Source: Riptortus pedestris
Lineage: Eukaryota > Arthropoda > Insecta > Hemiptera > Alydidae
NCBI GenBank assembly: GCA_019009955.1
Contig: CM032232.1
Coordinates: forward strand, 73,279,001-73,343,000
DNA length: 64,000 bases
Direction of reading: 5' to 3'
A program made the position numbers and the translations under genes. Position 1 is the first letter of the stretch. Every line of letters starts with the position of its first letter. The notes under the pieces are model-generated. The model did not search any database, had not been told where the DNA came from, and worked only from the letters and a program-made list of their open reading frames with translations. This document shows, in pieces, positions 12,471 to 24,719 of this stretch.

Positions 12471-12862
12471 AGAAAATCCGCTACGTTGGGGGTACATTAA
12501 CTAAGCAAATTTTTCACGTGTTGGGACGAAACACTGGTCATCTCATCTCACAACCTATTTTTGCTGTAGTACGAAGCCTATGTAAAAAGGCTCAAAATGT
12601 AAGCTGGACACGAAATGTTCATTGAATGTTACTCAAAGTAAGCTACGATCAGAAGTGGGGGTTTACTGAATGCAGTCAACTCGAAAATACAAATAGCTCA
12701 CTTAATATTCGTGTAACATAATAATGCATAATCAACAATAGTAGAAAGTTTTAAACAAGACATATTCTGCAAACTGTTTTGATCCGCCTCATAATAACTG
12801 AGCTATTTAGAATTTTTGTCCTCTAAACCACTCCCCCCTCCCCAACTTTCTGGTCTTAGTTC
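12471..12862 (-). mobile_element. HINE-A copy, 3'-side fragment
   Basis: Diverged hairpin end (AAAATCCGCTACGTTGGGGG, then TTAACTAAGCAAATTTTTCACG), the first internal unit (GGGGTTTACTGAATGCAG) and the C-run near 12833. The rest is missing. Confidence 0.6.
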
Positions 12863-14244
12863 ACTTTTTCAACAGAGATGTGTTCCATTCTCAATTGGTG
12901 TTTTCAGGGTTTTTTTTTTGTGCTAAAACGTTTGTTTTGGCTCCTCAATTTGAGCGCATGTATCTATAGTATGTATACTGGCAGGTCTTGCTCATGGAGG
13001 TTTTCCATCATACATCGTCGCAATGACATTTAAAAATCTGATCTAACAAACACATTTCTCTCTAACCAGAATATTTTCAGGTCTAATCGTTCATTTCATG
13101 GGATTCCGTTTCGAATTCTTCAATGAAATGGTATCGAACAAAAAAAAGTGCTACTATACGTTTAACCTTTCTTAATTATAGCTTCTTTCATAACGATTAC
13201 TTTTTTATTATGTATAACCTTTTTTAAAATTAACTTACCATGCCATTAACTGTCCTACCATTCAATTTCTATTTTTCATATGTCGTGAAACATTGCAAAA
13301 TCCCTTGAAACTTATTTCATACTACATTTCATTACTTCATTGAATATCAACTAGTGTAATCACGATCCAGATTATTCTACATATTTAATTATCTGGAAAG
13401 TATTAAGAGGGTGTTTATTGAATAGGTTTCTCATTCACAATATTCATAACGTCTAATAGAGTAGATAGTTGAAATATTCCATTCATTGGCTAAATGACTA
13501 ATATAATTCAAAAAGCAGGGCTCCAGTTCATTTAATTCTGGCAATGAAAACTGATGAATATTAATAAAGAGCGAATTATTCATAAGTTGAATTAGAGAGA
13601 GTTTCGTTTCTCTTATTAATGTTTGACAATGAATAGTTTAAATAAATGGAAGTTCCTTTTGAGATAGAGAGAACCGTGCGCACTTTACCGTTTGGGACAA
13701 ATGCCAGGCTTTTTGAATTAATCTTTTGAATGGCTTGAATTATAAATAAATTCTAATATAGTAGAATAACTAATATAACCCATTGAGTAGAGATGGAAGG
13801 GTATTTTTTGTTTTTATTAATGGATGAATGAAAATTTATATTCAAAGACAAAGTCTTGGCGACAACGGTGGAAAAGAAAGGTAGGAAAAATACAATAAGA
13901 GTTAAAAGTTAATTGAAATAATACTCGGTAGGCCAAATAAGAAAACCCATTTGCAGATACAGTAATTCAATATTTAGAATGAAATACTAGCTTACTGGCT
14001 ACAATATTATTCATTTGTGAATCCAAAGTTTTGAATGGGCAATAAAATATGAGAAATTTTGTTGTTTTATAGATAGAGCTATTCTCAGTGCGTGATGACC
14101 ATTAATATCTCCGTATCATATTAAAAAGTTTGAAGTGATTTAAAAATTTAATGATAATTAAGTCCAATATTTTGTAATAATGAAAATAATGAAAGCACTG
14201 TTCTTATACCAATGCAGAAATTAAAAACTCAGGTGCAACCAAAC
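12863..14244. other. AT-rich non-coding stretch
   Basis: No gene or known repeat recognised; many stop codons in all frames. Confidence 0.5.
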
Positions 14245-14475
14245 AAGGCCGTCACGCAGGGGCGTTGTAAACTAAGCAGATTTCTGCCTATTGTTAACAT
14301 GAGGAGTGTGGGCTTAGTGGAAGCAGAAAACATAAAAATGCAAAGATTCTAAGATAGACGAAAAGTGTCAAGGGTAAAAATATAAAGTTTAACAAGATTG
14401 GCCTTATAACGTTTATCTATAAGACTACTAATTACGGAATTGTTATGAATTTTCGAATTAACCCCTTTACCTGGT
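14245..14475 (-). mobile_element. HINE-A copy, truncated
   Basis: Hairpin end GGCCGTCACGCAGGGGCG, then TAAACTAAGCAGATTT, then degraded first-unit sequence up to the ACCTGGTCTTTAAGGG region. Confidence 0.6.
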
Positions 14476-15189
14476 CTTTAAGGGACTTTAAGGGTAAGGA
14501 GAACTTTTAAATGAGGCACCCGTCTAAATTCATAGACGAAATGTAAAACGAAGGTTAGCACATCGGTGTTTGGTATAGTTAATCCTTAAAGGGTTAACTA
14601 GGAGACTGGCTTATTCCTCTTTTCAAAAAAAGCTGAAACTTTTAGTAAACTACTTCGGGTATCCATTGTCCTGCAGGAAGTATTCAGATAAAGCTGCTCC
14701 AGAGGTGAATCTGCAATGACTAGTGCTGGAGCAATATTTATTACCTTGTATACAACAAAAATATCTTGAACGTAAATTTACACAATCAATTACTAAAATT
14801 CAGCTATTTAATTCACTTTTTTTGAGATCGTTAGGAAGGACAAAACTGTCCCTTAGCTATATTTCATCCCAGATAACAAATTTAACTGACTATGAAGTAG
14901 GTAATTTCTTAGGTTCTATTTGAAAAAGAAAGCAGTGACTCAAAATTGCTTTGGAAGGACAAATATGCAGTAGACAAAAAAAATCACTCGTTAACAGCTA
15001 CATGATTGAGTTTAATTGAAAACTCAATTTTCAAAGAGGTTTGAGGACAATCATCCCTTCTATACACGACTTCGCTGAATGTAGATCTATTAGGGTGTTA
15101 CATCTCTTATAAAAACCCAAAAAATTGATTCAATAGCAAACAACTGGAAAAATTTATTCAAATAAGCCTTTCGGATTCAGGATTTTTCT

Positions 15190-15268
15190 ATTGTTATTAT
15201 TATTATTATTTATTAACTTCCACTTTTTGCATCTTAGGCTAATCGGGACGTGTCATCTACAGGTTTTT
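15190..15268 (-). mobile_element. SINE-S fragment
   Basis: Shares TTATTAACTTCCACTTTTTGC, TTAGGCTAATCGGGACGTG and TCATCTACAGG with the other SINE-S copies; it is truncated after this. Confidence 0.5.
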
Positions 15269-15387
15269 TTCTATTGTATTTGGATTCTCTTAACTAAAAA
15301 AAAAACAAACATATTTCTTTCCAATTATTTTTCAAAAAGCTATTTTAACTAGTTGGACTTTCAAAAGAATATACCAATCTAAGAAAA

Positions 15388-16222
15388 AGCCCTTCACGCA
15401 GGGGGGAAGCACCTGAAACGTAAAAAAAAACAGGTCTGCCAACGGCTCAACGGAAAGAAAAACAATAACTGAAACATATCAGAATATAACATATTCATTT
15501 TATTGAAAACTATGTACTATACCCAGTACTGTAAGTTATTATGAATCAATAATTTTTATATCAATCAATCAAGTTTTAGCATTCCAAGAATTTAAGACGG
15601 GGGCACAAGAACATATTTGCATGTGTTATAAAGGTATATGGAAAACAATAATTTGTATTTAAGCTTTGAATAATGTGTTTTTTGTTATATAACAGAGTAA
15701 TGATTATGGAACATGCGCAGAAGTGGGGGTTTGCTGAAGGCTGAAAACTGAAAAATGCAAATATCTCGGTTAATATTCAATATAGAGAATGAATATTCAT
15801 CACAATAATTATAGTACATTTAATTTGCAATAAGATTGATTCCATAAAATATTTCGATCCGACGTATAGTAACGGAGATATTTTGAATTTTCAAAAATCC
15901 TCCCCTCTAAACCCCAATCCCATTGGTCCGATTTCAGCCATTAACGAACTTAATCTTTTCAGCGCTTAGCGCTGAAATAAAAACTTGTGAATTATTGGAC
16001 GTCTTTTTCTCTCACCAAGTACACAATATTCTTCACTTCCAACAGCACTGCTGTAAAACTTAATCTTTATTTTTACATAAAACATTTTTTTATCAGTATG
16101 GTAAGGTTTAAGCAAAAATTGTGACCACTAGAGTGTTAACAGACCAATGTATATATATATATATATATATATATCATGAGTACGACCTCAATAGCTGATT
16201 TCCCCTATGGGGAATCTACTAA
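15388..16222 (-). mobile_element. HINE-A copy with a nested insertion
   Basis: Runs from the hairpin end (CCCTTCACGCAGGGGG) through both internal blocks and a short (TA)n (16148-16174) to GATTTCCCCTATGGGGAATC and CTAA at 16219-16222. It is interrupted at 15959-16056 by a 98-bp segment flanked by a 12-bp duplication. Confidence 0.75.
15959..16056. mobile_element. 98-bp insertion with 12-bp target duplication
   Basis: AACTTAATCTTT occurs at 15947-15958 and again at 16057-16068, while uninterrupted HINE-A copies have a single equivalent site. The inserted segment begins with the hairpin TCAGCGCT-t-AGCGCTGA and ends near the hairpin ACAGCA-c-TGCTGT. It has no coding capacity and no clear poly(A). 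I do not recognise the family; it could be a very small retroposed RNA or a foldback element. Confidence 0.7.
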
Positions 16223-16950
16223 AATAGAGGGTTTATTCATGAGATTCGAGCAGACTTGCAATTGGTAGTTTTCTTTTCTCAAAAACAAATAATGATTTCA
16301 GATATTAATTTCAGTTGGCAGAGTCTTGAGTAGCGTTAGATCTGCTGCTGTAAGTAGAACTGAGATTGGTTCCTTGGCTATTCGTTGTGTTCTCACATCT
16401 ACTATCCCAGCTCCTCTGTATACGTGGCTAGTACTCTACCGGTCCTAGTTTGACCTTTGTGTCTGAACCAATGTCATTGGAAGGAACTTTTTATTGTTCT
16501 TCGTCCTTCGCAAAAGTTTGTGGATTCTTAGAATGTGATTCCTCACTGTTCGCGGCTTCTCTTGGGAGTTAATGATGGAGGAATCTTCTTGGTTTGCCCA
16601 ACTCAAGTAGAGCAGGTGCTGATGAACCAAGAACACGAGTTAAGCTGACCAGTTTACTGACTAAACACAGAGGAACTCAATACTACTTAAACAGATTTCG
16701 ACACTAAATGACTCTATGCATGAGGCAAACTAACATTCAAATTTCCTCATTTATTACTGCCCATTTCTTATTAACGCTAGACCACTTCTTAAGATGAACA
16801 TACGTCATTGACCTCTAGATGAAAAGGCTCCGTTCTCTAAATTTGTAAAATAACTTGACTAACTTGCTAAGAAAGTGAAACTTCTTGGAGTTTATCTTAT
16901 CCCCATTTCCAATGTCATTATTATTAATTATCACTATAATTATTTTACGT

Positions 16951-17512
16951 TTAGCAGATTTCCGTCAGGGGATCATCAGCTATTGAGGTTGTACTCATGA
17001 TTTTCAAGAAAAATTCTTCAAATGTCCAAGAAGATGACGAAAATGAAGTCCATTCAAAATTTTATATCTGTTAAAGCTCTAGTGGTCGCAATTTTTGTTT
17101 GATCGATGGCAAACTCGTTATTTAAATATGCAAAAATGAAAAAGATCAAGTTTGATAACGGCTAAAATCGGACCAGGTGGGGGGGGGGTTCAGAGGGGAA
17201 TTTCGAAAATTCGAAATATCTCTGTTATTATTCGTCAGATCAAAAATTTGTAAAAATTAATTTTATTGCAAATGTGGTGTTCTATAAATGTTGATATATA
17301 AGTTATTTTCACTATTTGGTTTATTGACCGAGATATTTGCATTTTTTAGTTTTCGGTAAACTCCCACTCCTACTCATGTCATAATTATGAAGCACATTAT
17401 TTGTGTCCAAATATCAAATATTCTCATTGAACTTTTACGTTTTGTGATAAATGCAAATACGTGATGGACTTGAGAAATCTGCTTAATTAACGCAGCCCCT
17501 GAGTGTAGGACT
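16951..17512 (+). mobile_element. HINE-A copy
   Basis: Starts TTTAGCAGATTTCCGTCAGG and ends GAGAAATCTGCTTAATTAAC, then GCAGCCCCTGAG, then GTAGGACTTTTTT. It has a G-run (complement of the C-tract) at about 17181-17188 and no (TA)n. Confidence 0.75.
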
Positions 17513-19170
17513 TTTTTATTATTTGTTTATTTATAGTTATTATATTATTTCATTTACTGATTCTGATATTGTATTTAAATTATTTATTTTAGATTATATT
17601 TACTCCACCACTTTCCTTTAAGCATATGTTAACAACTTATTTAGAAATAAAAGAATAGCAGTGGAAACCATATGACGGTGTTGCACGAAATGCACTTCCT
17701 AGAGCAAATAGCCCCTCCCAGAGGAAAAAAAAATCGATTGGCTAATGATGTTTCGTCCCATGCCTAATAAAGGAATAAAGTTCTTGCTCGCTAGTAAGGC
17801 TTACAATATTATTTGTTTTTACCGAAAATACTATAATTAGTAATACTGCAGATTTGAGAACCTGTGAACTCCTAAACATAAGAGCGTATGTATCAAATTT
17901 ATCGTTTCCTGTAGATGATACTATTTTCCTTGCATATTCATTAGTGGCTCAACTCTTCGTTATTTTTTTCTGCTTTTCCCACATCACTGTTCCCATGAAC
18001 ATGAACATTGAGAATCCTCTTGGCCAGAAAGCAGGCCAACGATAATCTTCAGTATTTTATCTTATAATCTGTTTCTTTCGTGGTGTGTAGATAATTCCCT
18101 GAAGATGTTCGGCCGAAGTGCCAAACAGTTTTCCATTACTACCACGGCACATCCCTTCGGGCAGCTGTGGATGTTGTTTTATACAAGCGTCGCCAGAGGT
18201 CGGAACAGTAACGGTAGGATTTATTGTAGCACATGCATATTCCAATATATAGCATTTTCTTCTCATAAACTTCATCATTGGTTCTTGAAGGTGTCTGTGT
18301 GTGGGGGATGTATATACATATAATTTTGTTTTATTTATTTATTTGTATTTCGGTTAGATGACTACAGAATAATCAATGTATGATATACGAGAGAAGTCAT
18401 GTCAGAAACCCTTTAAGAAGTCTTCTCACAACCCTTAAAGTATGTCGTGGATTAATAAACCGTGAACAAACAGATCTTCAAGTGCAGATATTTTTTCTAC
18501 CATTGTCGATAGATAACCACAGTGAAAGAAAAGTACTTTTATTTCATATTGTGGAGAATTGTGTTGATTCACTTGAATGTATTGGTTTTTGGGAATTTCT
18601 AACTCGTAAAACAATATATATTAAACCATCTTAATCTGGTTGGAGAAGCAAATTCTAATTCACTGTACACTCCTTGATTCCCTTTCGGGAATCCGATTGT
18701 TCGATTCGGAACAAGTTTATTCTAAAGATACTTAGCATATCTTTTCAACATTACATTTAGTCTTAAAATATTTATTATTATATATATGATTTTATTTTAC
18801 CAACTATTTTACTGAAAAGAAAAGAAAAACTCTATAAGCCATAGAAATAGCTTAGGACATCGTAAAGGCAGTAAATGGGAGCCATCCCTCCTCACTCCTC
18901 ATATGAAGACAATCTAGGACGGCGGGACGTGTAAATATGAAGGGTTTTAATAATAATAAAATGAGAATATATATACTAAAATATCTGCATCTGAAAAGGA
19001 TATTGCACCACTAACACCCTCCAAGATGTGGCCCGGAACGACCCAGAAGAGGAAATAGGGAGTAATAGAATCCTATAAGAGACCCCTAAACTTTACATCC
19101 TGCAATATTAGGGATCTCTTTTCAACCCGCTTGGCTCGACTGGCCTAATAAAATCTCCGTTTGCCTTTAC
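17513..19170. other. Non-coding stretch, weak open frames only
   Basis: Frames at 18057-18278 (minus) and 18380-18634 (plus) were examined. The first is somewhat GC-richer and protein-like (HPQLPEGMCRGSNGKLFG) but has no convincing acceptor or donor. No gene is called. Confidence 0.4.

Positions 19171-19171
<1 letters not shown>

Positions 19172-19232
<61 letters not shown>
19172..19232. repeat. (TA)n microsatellite
   Basis: About 27 TA units followed by a short CACACAC. Confidence 0.95.
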
Positions 19233-19234
<2 letters not shown>

Positions 19235-19419
19235 TCCATCTTTCTTAGTAAATGAGTTAGTCAAAGTTTCATTCGACAAATTTCATGGGTATAACTAAAC
19301 AATGGTTCAAAAGAAATGCCATTTCTTTTATTTTATGAAAAGGGAGAGATTAAGTCAATATAATCTTAGTATTTCAATGTTTAAACATATTTAATTCAGC
19401 TAGCCATCTACGGGTAATG

Positions 19420-19448
19420 TATATGTGTGTGTGTGTGTGTGTGTGTGC
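19420..19448. repeat. (GT)n microsatellite
   Basis: About 13 GT units. Confidence 0.9.
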
Positions 19449-20486
19449 ATATGTGAATCGATTAGGGATGATATCTCATCTAAGGTAGTTTTAGATAGAC
19501 TTCTTTCAAGGAAATCTGCTCTAAAAAGCCAATCCTCTTTATTTAAATAACCATTCTTTTTTAATCCAAAATATTCTAAAAATACCATTAAAACACATGA
19601 AATGGGTCAGGGGAAACAATACTTCATTATAGTAATATAACTGGTTGGACAATGTTTGCTTTACCCCTTACCAAATTTCTGAATAATTAAAATTGTTCTA
19701 AATAATACATCAGTGCTCAGAAGCTATGGGTTTTAGGCAACCTAAACAGGAAGGAAACAATACGATGACGCTTTATGGATTAACTATCCCCGATATACTC
19801 ACTATCACCGTATGGAATCAAGAACATACACCAATTTAAGTTATCAAGAAATGTGTGTTTCGGGGTCGATGAGGCTTCCCATAAAAAGATGTATAGGGAG
19901 ATGCCCCTTCGCCCCTTTTGTGAATTTGAGAGAGTAGACTGTATAGTAAAAGGAGGGCGGTGCAAATTATAAAGAATGAATAGATATAAATAATATATAA
20001 TGAAGTAATATTAATAAGAAGAAGAACAAATGATGAAGTGAAATTGTTGACCTTTTAAAATCTGATAATAATTCCAATTGGTGAGCTGATGTGGGTTGGT
20101 TGGAGCTGGTTGTGGAGCTGGTTGCTGAATGATGTCCATTATTGTGTTTGTGCCGGTTGGCTTCGAAGTGTGAGGAAGTTGTTACAGAACTGTGAGTACT
20201 CACTTAACCCATTAGTGCCCAATCGATAGATTTAATTTTTTATAGACAATGGGAAAAATAATTTAAAAAATGTATGGTAAGGGAAGTGCTGAATATCAGG
20301 CTGCAGCTAAAGATGCTCGTGGGCACTTGGTGCACTCGATTGGAACTACCTGCATTTATTGCCTCATTAAAAAGCATTTTAGGATTTTCATTAAAACAAT
20401 ATAATTTTTAAAACACTTTTATTGTATAAGAAACTCAAATAATACAATGTAATAATTTTCAGATGTTTTTGGAACAAAACTAAGGT

Positions 20487-20827
20487 GAAACAAATACTCT
20501 ATCTAATAATAAAACAATCAAATATGTATAAGTAAATAATATATATTCTGTCTAATAGTAAATCAATGAAATATGTATAAAAAAATAATAAATCACATAA
20601 AAAAATATATATAAACAAGTAACCGAAGGAGGTAAAATAAAACAAATTGCATATAACCTGAAACAAATACTCTATCTAATAATATAAACAAATACTCTAT
20701 CTAATAATAACAACAAATACTCTACCTAATAATAAAACAATCAAATATGGATAAATAAATTATAAATCACATAAAAAATATATATAAACAAATAACCGAA
20801 GGAGGTAAAATAAAACAAATTGCATAT
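20487..20827. repeat. Tandem duplication inside the piggyBac element
   Basis: Two units of about 170 bp, each running from AAACAAATACTCTATCTAAT to AACCGAAGGAGGTAAAATAA then ACAAATTGCATATA. At the unit junction CAAATACTCTATCTAATAAT is repeated several more times. Confidence 0.8.
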
Positions 20828-20848
20828 ATACATTTTTTGCCCATTCTT

Positions 20849-22080
20849 CTACTCATGATAAGGGGCAAAACACTCAGGGTGAAGCGAAACGATGCATTTT
20901 CTGCAGAGGTATATGGTTCTTCTCTTGCATTGGACACATAGTTTATTTTTGGAAATACCTTTTATAATCAAATGATCTGTCCTATCTTTTCGAATACTGT
21001 CAAGAGCTGTATACGATTTTTTAAAACCTCGCCCAGTTCTGGGTGTCCCAAAATGTTTCAACAAATATATTACGACCTCTCGTCGAAAATCTAAGTACGG
21101 AATATTCCGACCTAGCCTTCGCTGCAATAGCCAGCCAGCCTTGGACACAGCTTACATCAACTGCCCAGCCAAAAAATGGCCACCACTATTTCTTAGTTCT
21201 TATTGTAGTCCGATACGTTGATACAAACTGATCATTTAGATCAACTCCCTCCATATGCTGAATGTATTCATATAATGCGAGAGGAATAGGAATACTAATT
21301 TTTTTTTTTTGTTCGGATGAGTACCTTGTTGCTGTTTTATTTTCTCCTTGAATGGTATTAGTCATTACCGTGACAACTGCATTATCATTCCATCTTATAA
21401 TTAGTAAATCCCCGTTAGTGGCAATTTGAACAGTCCCCCTACGCTGTTTTTTGAAAGCTTTTTTGTCAGTAAGGCAGTAATTAGTGGAAACCCGATTCTC
21501 CCTTAGTGTTCCCGTGGCACCTATTTCTTTTTCGTTAAGTTCATTCAGCAACTTTTCAGATGTAAATAAATTATCAAAAAATAATTGTGTACCAGGTTAG
21601 AGTTGACATTTATCTACTAACCCTAAAACGACGTCCCCTCCTTGTCCTAGTCCGTAATTGGCTAAATGAGTATGAGCTCCCGCATATGGTTCTGCATGGT
21701 GCAAATACCCATTTGAGTCAACAAGGCACAATAGCTTATAACCAAAACGTATGGGCTTGCCCCTTATAAATTGTTTGCAATGCCGCCCATAATATGGAAT
21801 GATTGATTCATCAACCAAAAGCAAAATGGACCTGGTGGAATGGTTTTAAAATTTTTGTTCAAATATTCAAATAAAGGTCTAATTTTGAATAGCTTGTCAG
21901 TTCCTGGAACTATTTTAGAATTATCAGCACAATGGAGATAATCTCAGAATATCGTCAAACCTATTACGTCTCATAGCATTACTAACAAATGGGACACTGC
22001 AATCTTCATTTGTACTCCAAAATAAATGTCTTTTTGGAAGAGTATGATAACCTGATAACAATAGTATACTAATAATTAAA
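20849..22080 (-). pseudogene. piggyBac transposase, broken and N-terminally truncated
   Basis: A DDE-type cut-and-paste transposase that would excise at TTAA. Reading down the minus strand: an upstream region with SGYHTLPKRHLFWS and a VPFVSNAMRRNRFDDI block (about 22070-21930); the first acidic motif VDESIIPYYGRHCKQF (21810s); the second in TQLFFDNLFTSEKLL (about 21580); the third in EGVDLNDQF (about 21230). It ends in a Cys/His-rich domain, CVQCKRRTIYLCRKC then LHPECFAPYHE, closing at 20849. All three catalytic Asp positions remain visible. It is dead: a stop at about 21594, a TAG where the conserved KKWWWP tryptophan is expected (about 21183), at least one frameshift near 21150 and another near 21830. 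Only about 400 codons are left, against about 550-600 in the family. The N-terminal third is absent. Confidence 0.88.
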
Positions 22081-22589
22081 TATTATTGAGCAGCAATTGC
22101 TAAAGAATTTTCTAGTCTGAAAAATAAATATGAAAATAATTAGTACACTATGTGCCCACGAGCAGCTTTAGACGCATGCAAAATTCAACATCAAATTTGG
22201 GCTAGTTTTTTTTTTTTCTTCTTCTTCATATTTTACACATATTAACTACCAATGTTATAGACAAAATATATATAATCCAAATTTCAAAATAATAATGATT
22301 ACAAGTACAACTTATCTCTTTCCTGCAGGAGGATTGAGTGAGGACTGACCTAAGATGGGAAAAGGGTGAAACATGTAGTCACAGCTCCTTTTCTTTGTAA
22401 CAGGTACCCCACCTCTCACCCCTATTGTCTCAAGGAATGTTCCCCCTTCACTTTAAGTCAAATTACTTAGAAAAATAACAACATCAACACTACTGGTGGA
22501 TTTTCAAAAACTGATGCAGCTAAAGCTGCTCGTGGGCACTAATGGGTTAATCTATTTTTCGTGGTTCTTCTCCTTCTTGGTTCTTCCCC

Positions 22590-22870
22590 GTTTCTCAGCT
22601 TCATCTCCCGACGGGCCCTTTTTCGCCTACTCGTGCATTTTGAGGGGGTTTTCACCTCGATGATGAGAGCTCCTTTACGTGCCGCACTAGACCTCCATCT
22701 TGTTCCCGTCTTCTTGCCCTTTCCTGTCGGTCCCCCTCGTGGCTGGATAGGACGGCAGCGAGGTCCTCAGTCCAGGTCAAGGACGAGTGGACGCTAGATG
22801 ACGTCAATGAAGTCGCTCGCTGGCATTACTCTTCGCGGACTTGATTCTTCCGCGAGCAATGTCACCTTGA
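22590..22870. other. GC-rich block beside the piggyBac insertion
   Basis: The most GC-rich stretch of the window, directly right of the TTAA site, with a TGACGTCA palindrome at about 22800. On the other side of the insertion (19967-20203, minus) is an open frame rich in Ser, Thr, His and Asn (SSTTSSNQPTSAHQLE). Together they may be an interrupted host exon or promoter, but no start, splice site or homology settles it. Confidence 0.3.
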
Positions 22871-24700
22871 GAAGCCATTTATACGTATTACATTTGAAGT
22901 GACAGCCAAACTTTTACAAACATTAATTAACCATGCTTTAACGTGAATATAGGATACGAAATATTTTTATTGACGTAAGTGGCATATGGCAATAATAAAT
23001 AAATAAGCATAATCAAAGAAATGAGAACATTTTGGTTTATCGGAGATCTTTAATGAGTTCGCGTTCATATTTCGCTTTTCTCAGGGGAAATGTCAGAGAG
23101 TGAGCGGGGAAAACTCTATAATGAAAGTAGTGTAGCAGGGAAAAAGGTCCTTATATATATTTATATATTCATATCCCTGAGCTGAACACCTTATGGAAAT
23201 CCGCCAACCTTCGTGACAGTGTATTTCCCATGGGAGTCCTAAACCAGCATCACAGGAGCCTTTCATCTCTTTTTCCTTCAAATAGATCTTTCATATTGTT
23301 CGGAAACTAGAAATTTCATAGCTCTCACTTATATATTTTATCGAACGCTTTTTCTTCAGCACAGAAATGTAATACGGAAAAATAGTTTCCAAGAATTTTA
23401 CCCCTCTCTCCCACTCTATCTTACTCAATCTCCCTCCCTCCCACACTTTCTCTTTTCCCAGCAAACTTGATATTTTGCAACAGTGAAGTAATGATGTATG
23501 TGAGGGAGTCCTTATGTTCCATCAAATAAAATGGCGAAATTATTAAATAGAGAATAAAATCTGAAAATCATTACATGATATAATGAAATACAAAACCTGG
23601 TTTTCCTTTCTGAGAACAACTAATACCTCTAAAACTCTCATCAAGTATAATTCTGCTAACAATATTGTATCATTATTCAGCAATATTATTTAAATTGAAC
23701 TCCAAAATGTTACATGCCGCTGATTAACTATGCTACTGTAGATAATATAGATATAGGCCAAAGGCCATTCGGTCATTCTTTCTGCTACCTCACTAGAACT
23801 CAGAATTTTATTTATTGAGCTCTTCACTTAGTTCCCAGTACTCTAGGTTAACCAAATATATTAATATTGTTGTTTGTATTATATTAATTTCTGAATATTA
23901 CTAAAATATATTCTGTATAGTAATAAATAAAAGGTTATTCCTCTACGCTGAAATGAACCAGCTACATTCAAAGTGCGAGTCTGCAAAAGTATCGTGACTC
24001 TTTCAAACAATTAACGAATAGGCAGTTGAAAACTGAAAAAAAGCTGAGTTGAAAAAAAAATGTTAACCCTTAATTTGGCAAGGTGCCTCCTATGATACCA
24101 AGATTTTTAAATGATACCTACTTTTGTCCACTATTAATGTTTTCCTATTTTTGCCTCCGAGAAAATTGCATTGTGCTACAGTTGTCAGCATTGTGAACAT
24201 ATGATATAGAGTCATTACTTTCAGTTCAGATCAGGAGTTCCAAACAAATGGCGAATGCTCCTAATAGGCTATGTTCTTTTGTTTTTACAACCATCGTACA
24301 ACTTTTTATTGTCAGAAATAAGTTATTTGTTTAGAATTATTGTCTAAGAGTAATTAAAATCTCTTAAAGTCTTATTTCTGTCAGGTCATTCATGATAATA
24401 TTACGGTGTCGGCACTTTACTTCATTTAGTTTTGCATGTTATCAGGATGACTTGGATAATTCAGGGCAGGACCTTCGGTAGAGTCCTGAAAATTCGAGAT
24501 GGTAACGGCTAGCTTAAGACCAGTATCACCACTATATCCGGGAACTGAATGTCCTGAATAGACACAAAATGCCAACGGGCGGCCCAATAAAATTGTCGAA
24601 ATAAAGGATTTGACTTAAAGGAAGCATATCAATGTGGCTATATGTTTGAGAAAGGACTTAGTGCTCAGTACTTAATAGTAACAGAGGCGAATATTGGGAA
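22871..24700. other. AT-rich non-coding stretch
   Basis: No gene recognised. TTAACCCTTAATTTGGCAAG at 24063 resembles a piggyBac-type end, but no inverted partner was found. Confidence 0.45.
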
Positions 24701-24719
24701 AACAGAATTAAACCAAGAT

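Larger units (their letters stand above)
20204..22550 (-). mobile_element. piggyBac-family DNA transposon, inactive
   Basis: TTAA at 20204-20207 and 22547-22550 flank the inverted ends CCCATTAGTGCCCA (20208) and TGGGCACTAATGGG (ending 22546), the target and terminal-repeat arrangement of piggyBac elements. A subterminal motif GCAGCTAAAG(A/C)TGCTCGTGG occurs near 20302, inverted near 22150 and again near 22514. Between the ends lies a broken transposase read on the minus strand. About 2.34 kb between TTAA sites. Confidence 0.9.

Noticed and set aside
14723..14923. 66-codon plus frame near 14.8 kb
   Set aside because: No motif, no splice context and no repeat relation; likely chance.
18057..18323. 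Overlapping frames on both strands that look partly protein-like
   Set aside because: No acceptor or donor at suitable places and no recognisable family; both strands are open, so no reading is favoured.
24063..24110. Second piggyBac end (TTAACCCTTAATTTGGCAAG)
   Set aside because: No inverted partner with TTAA and no transposase remnant nearby.
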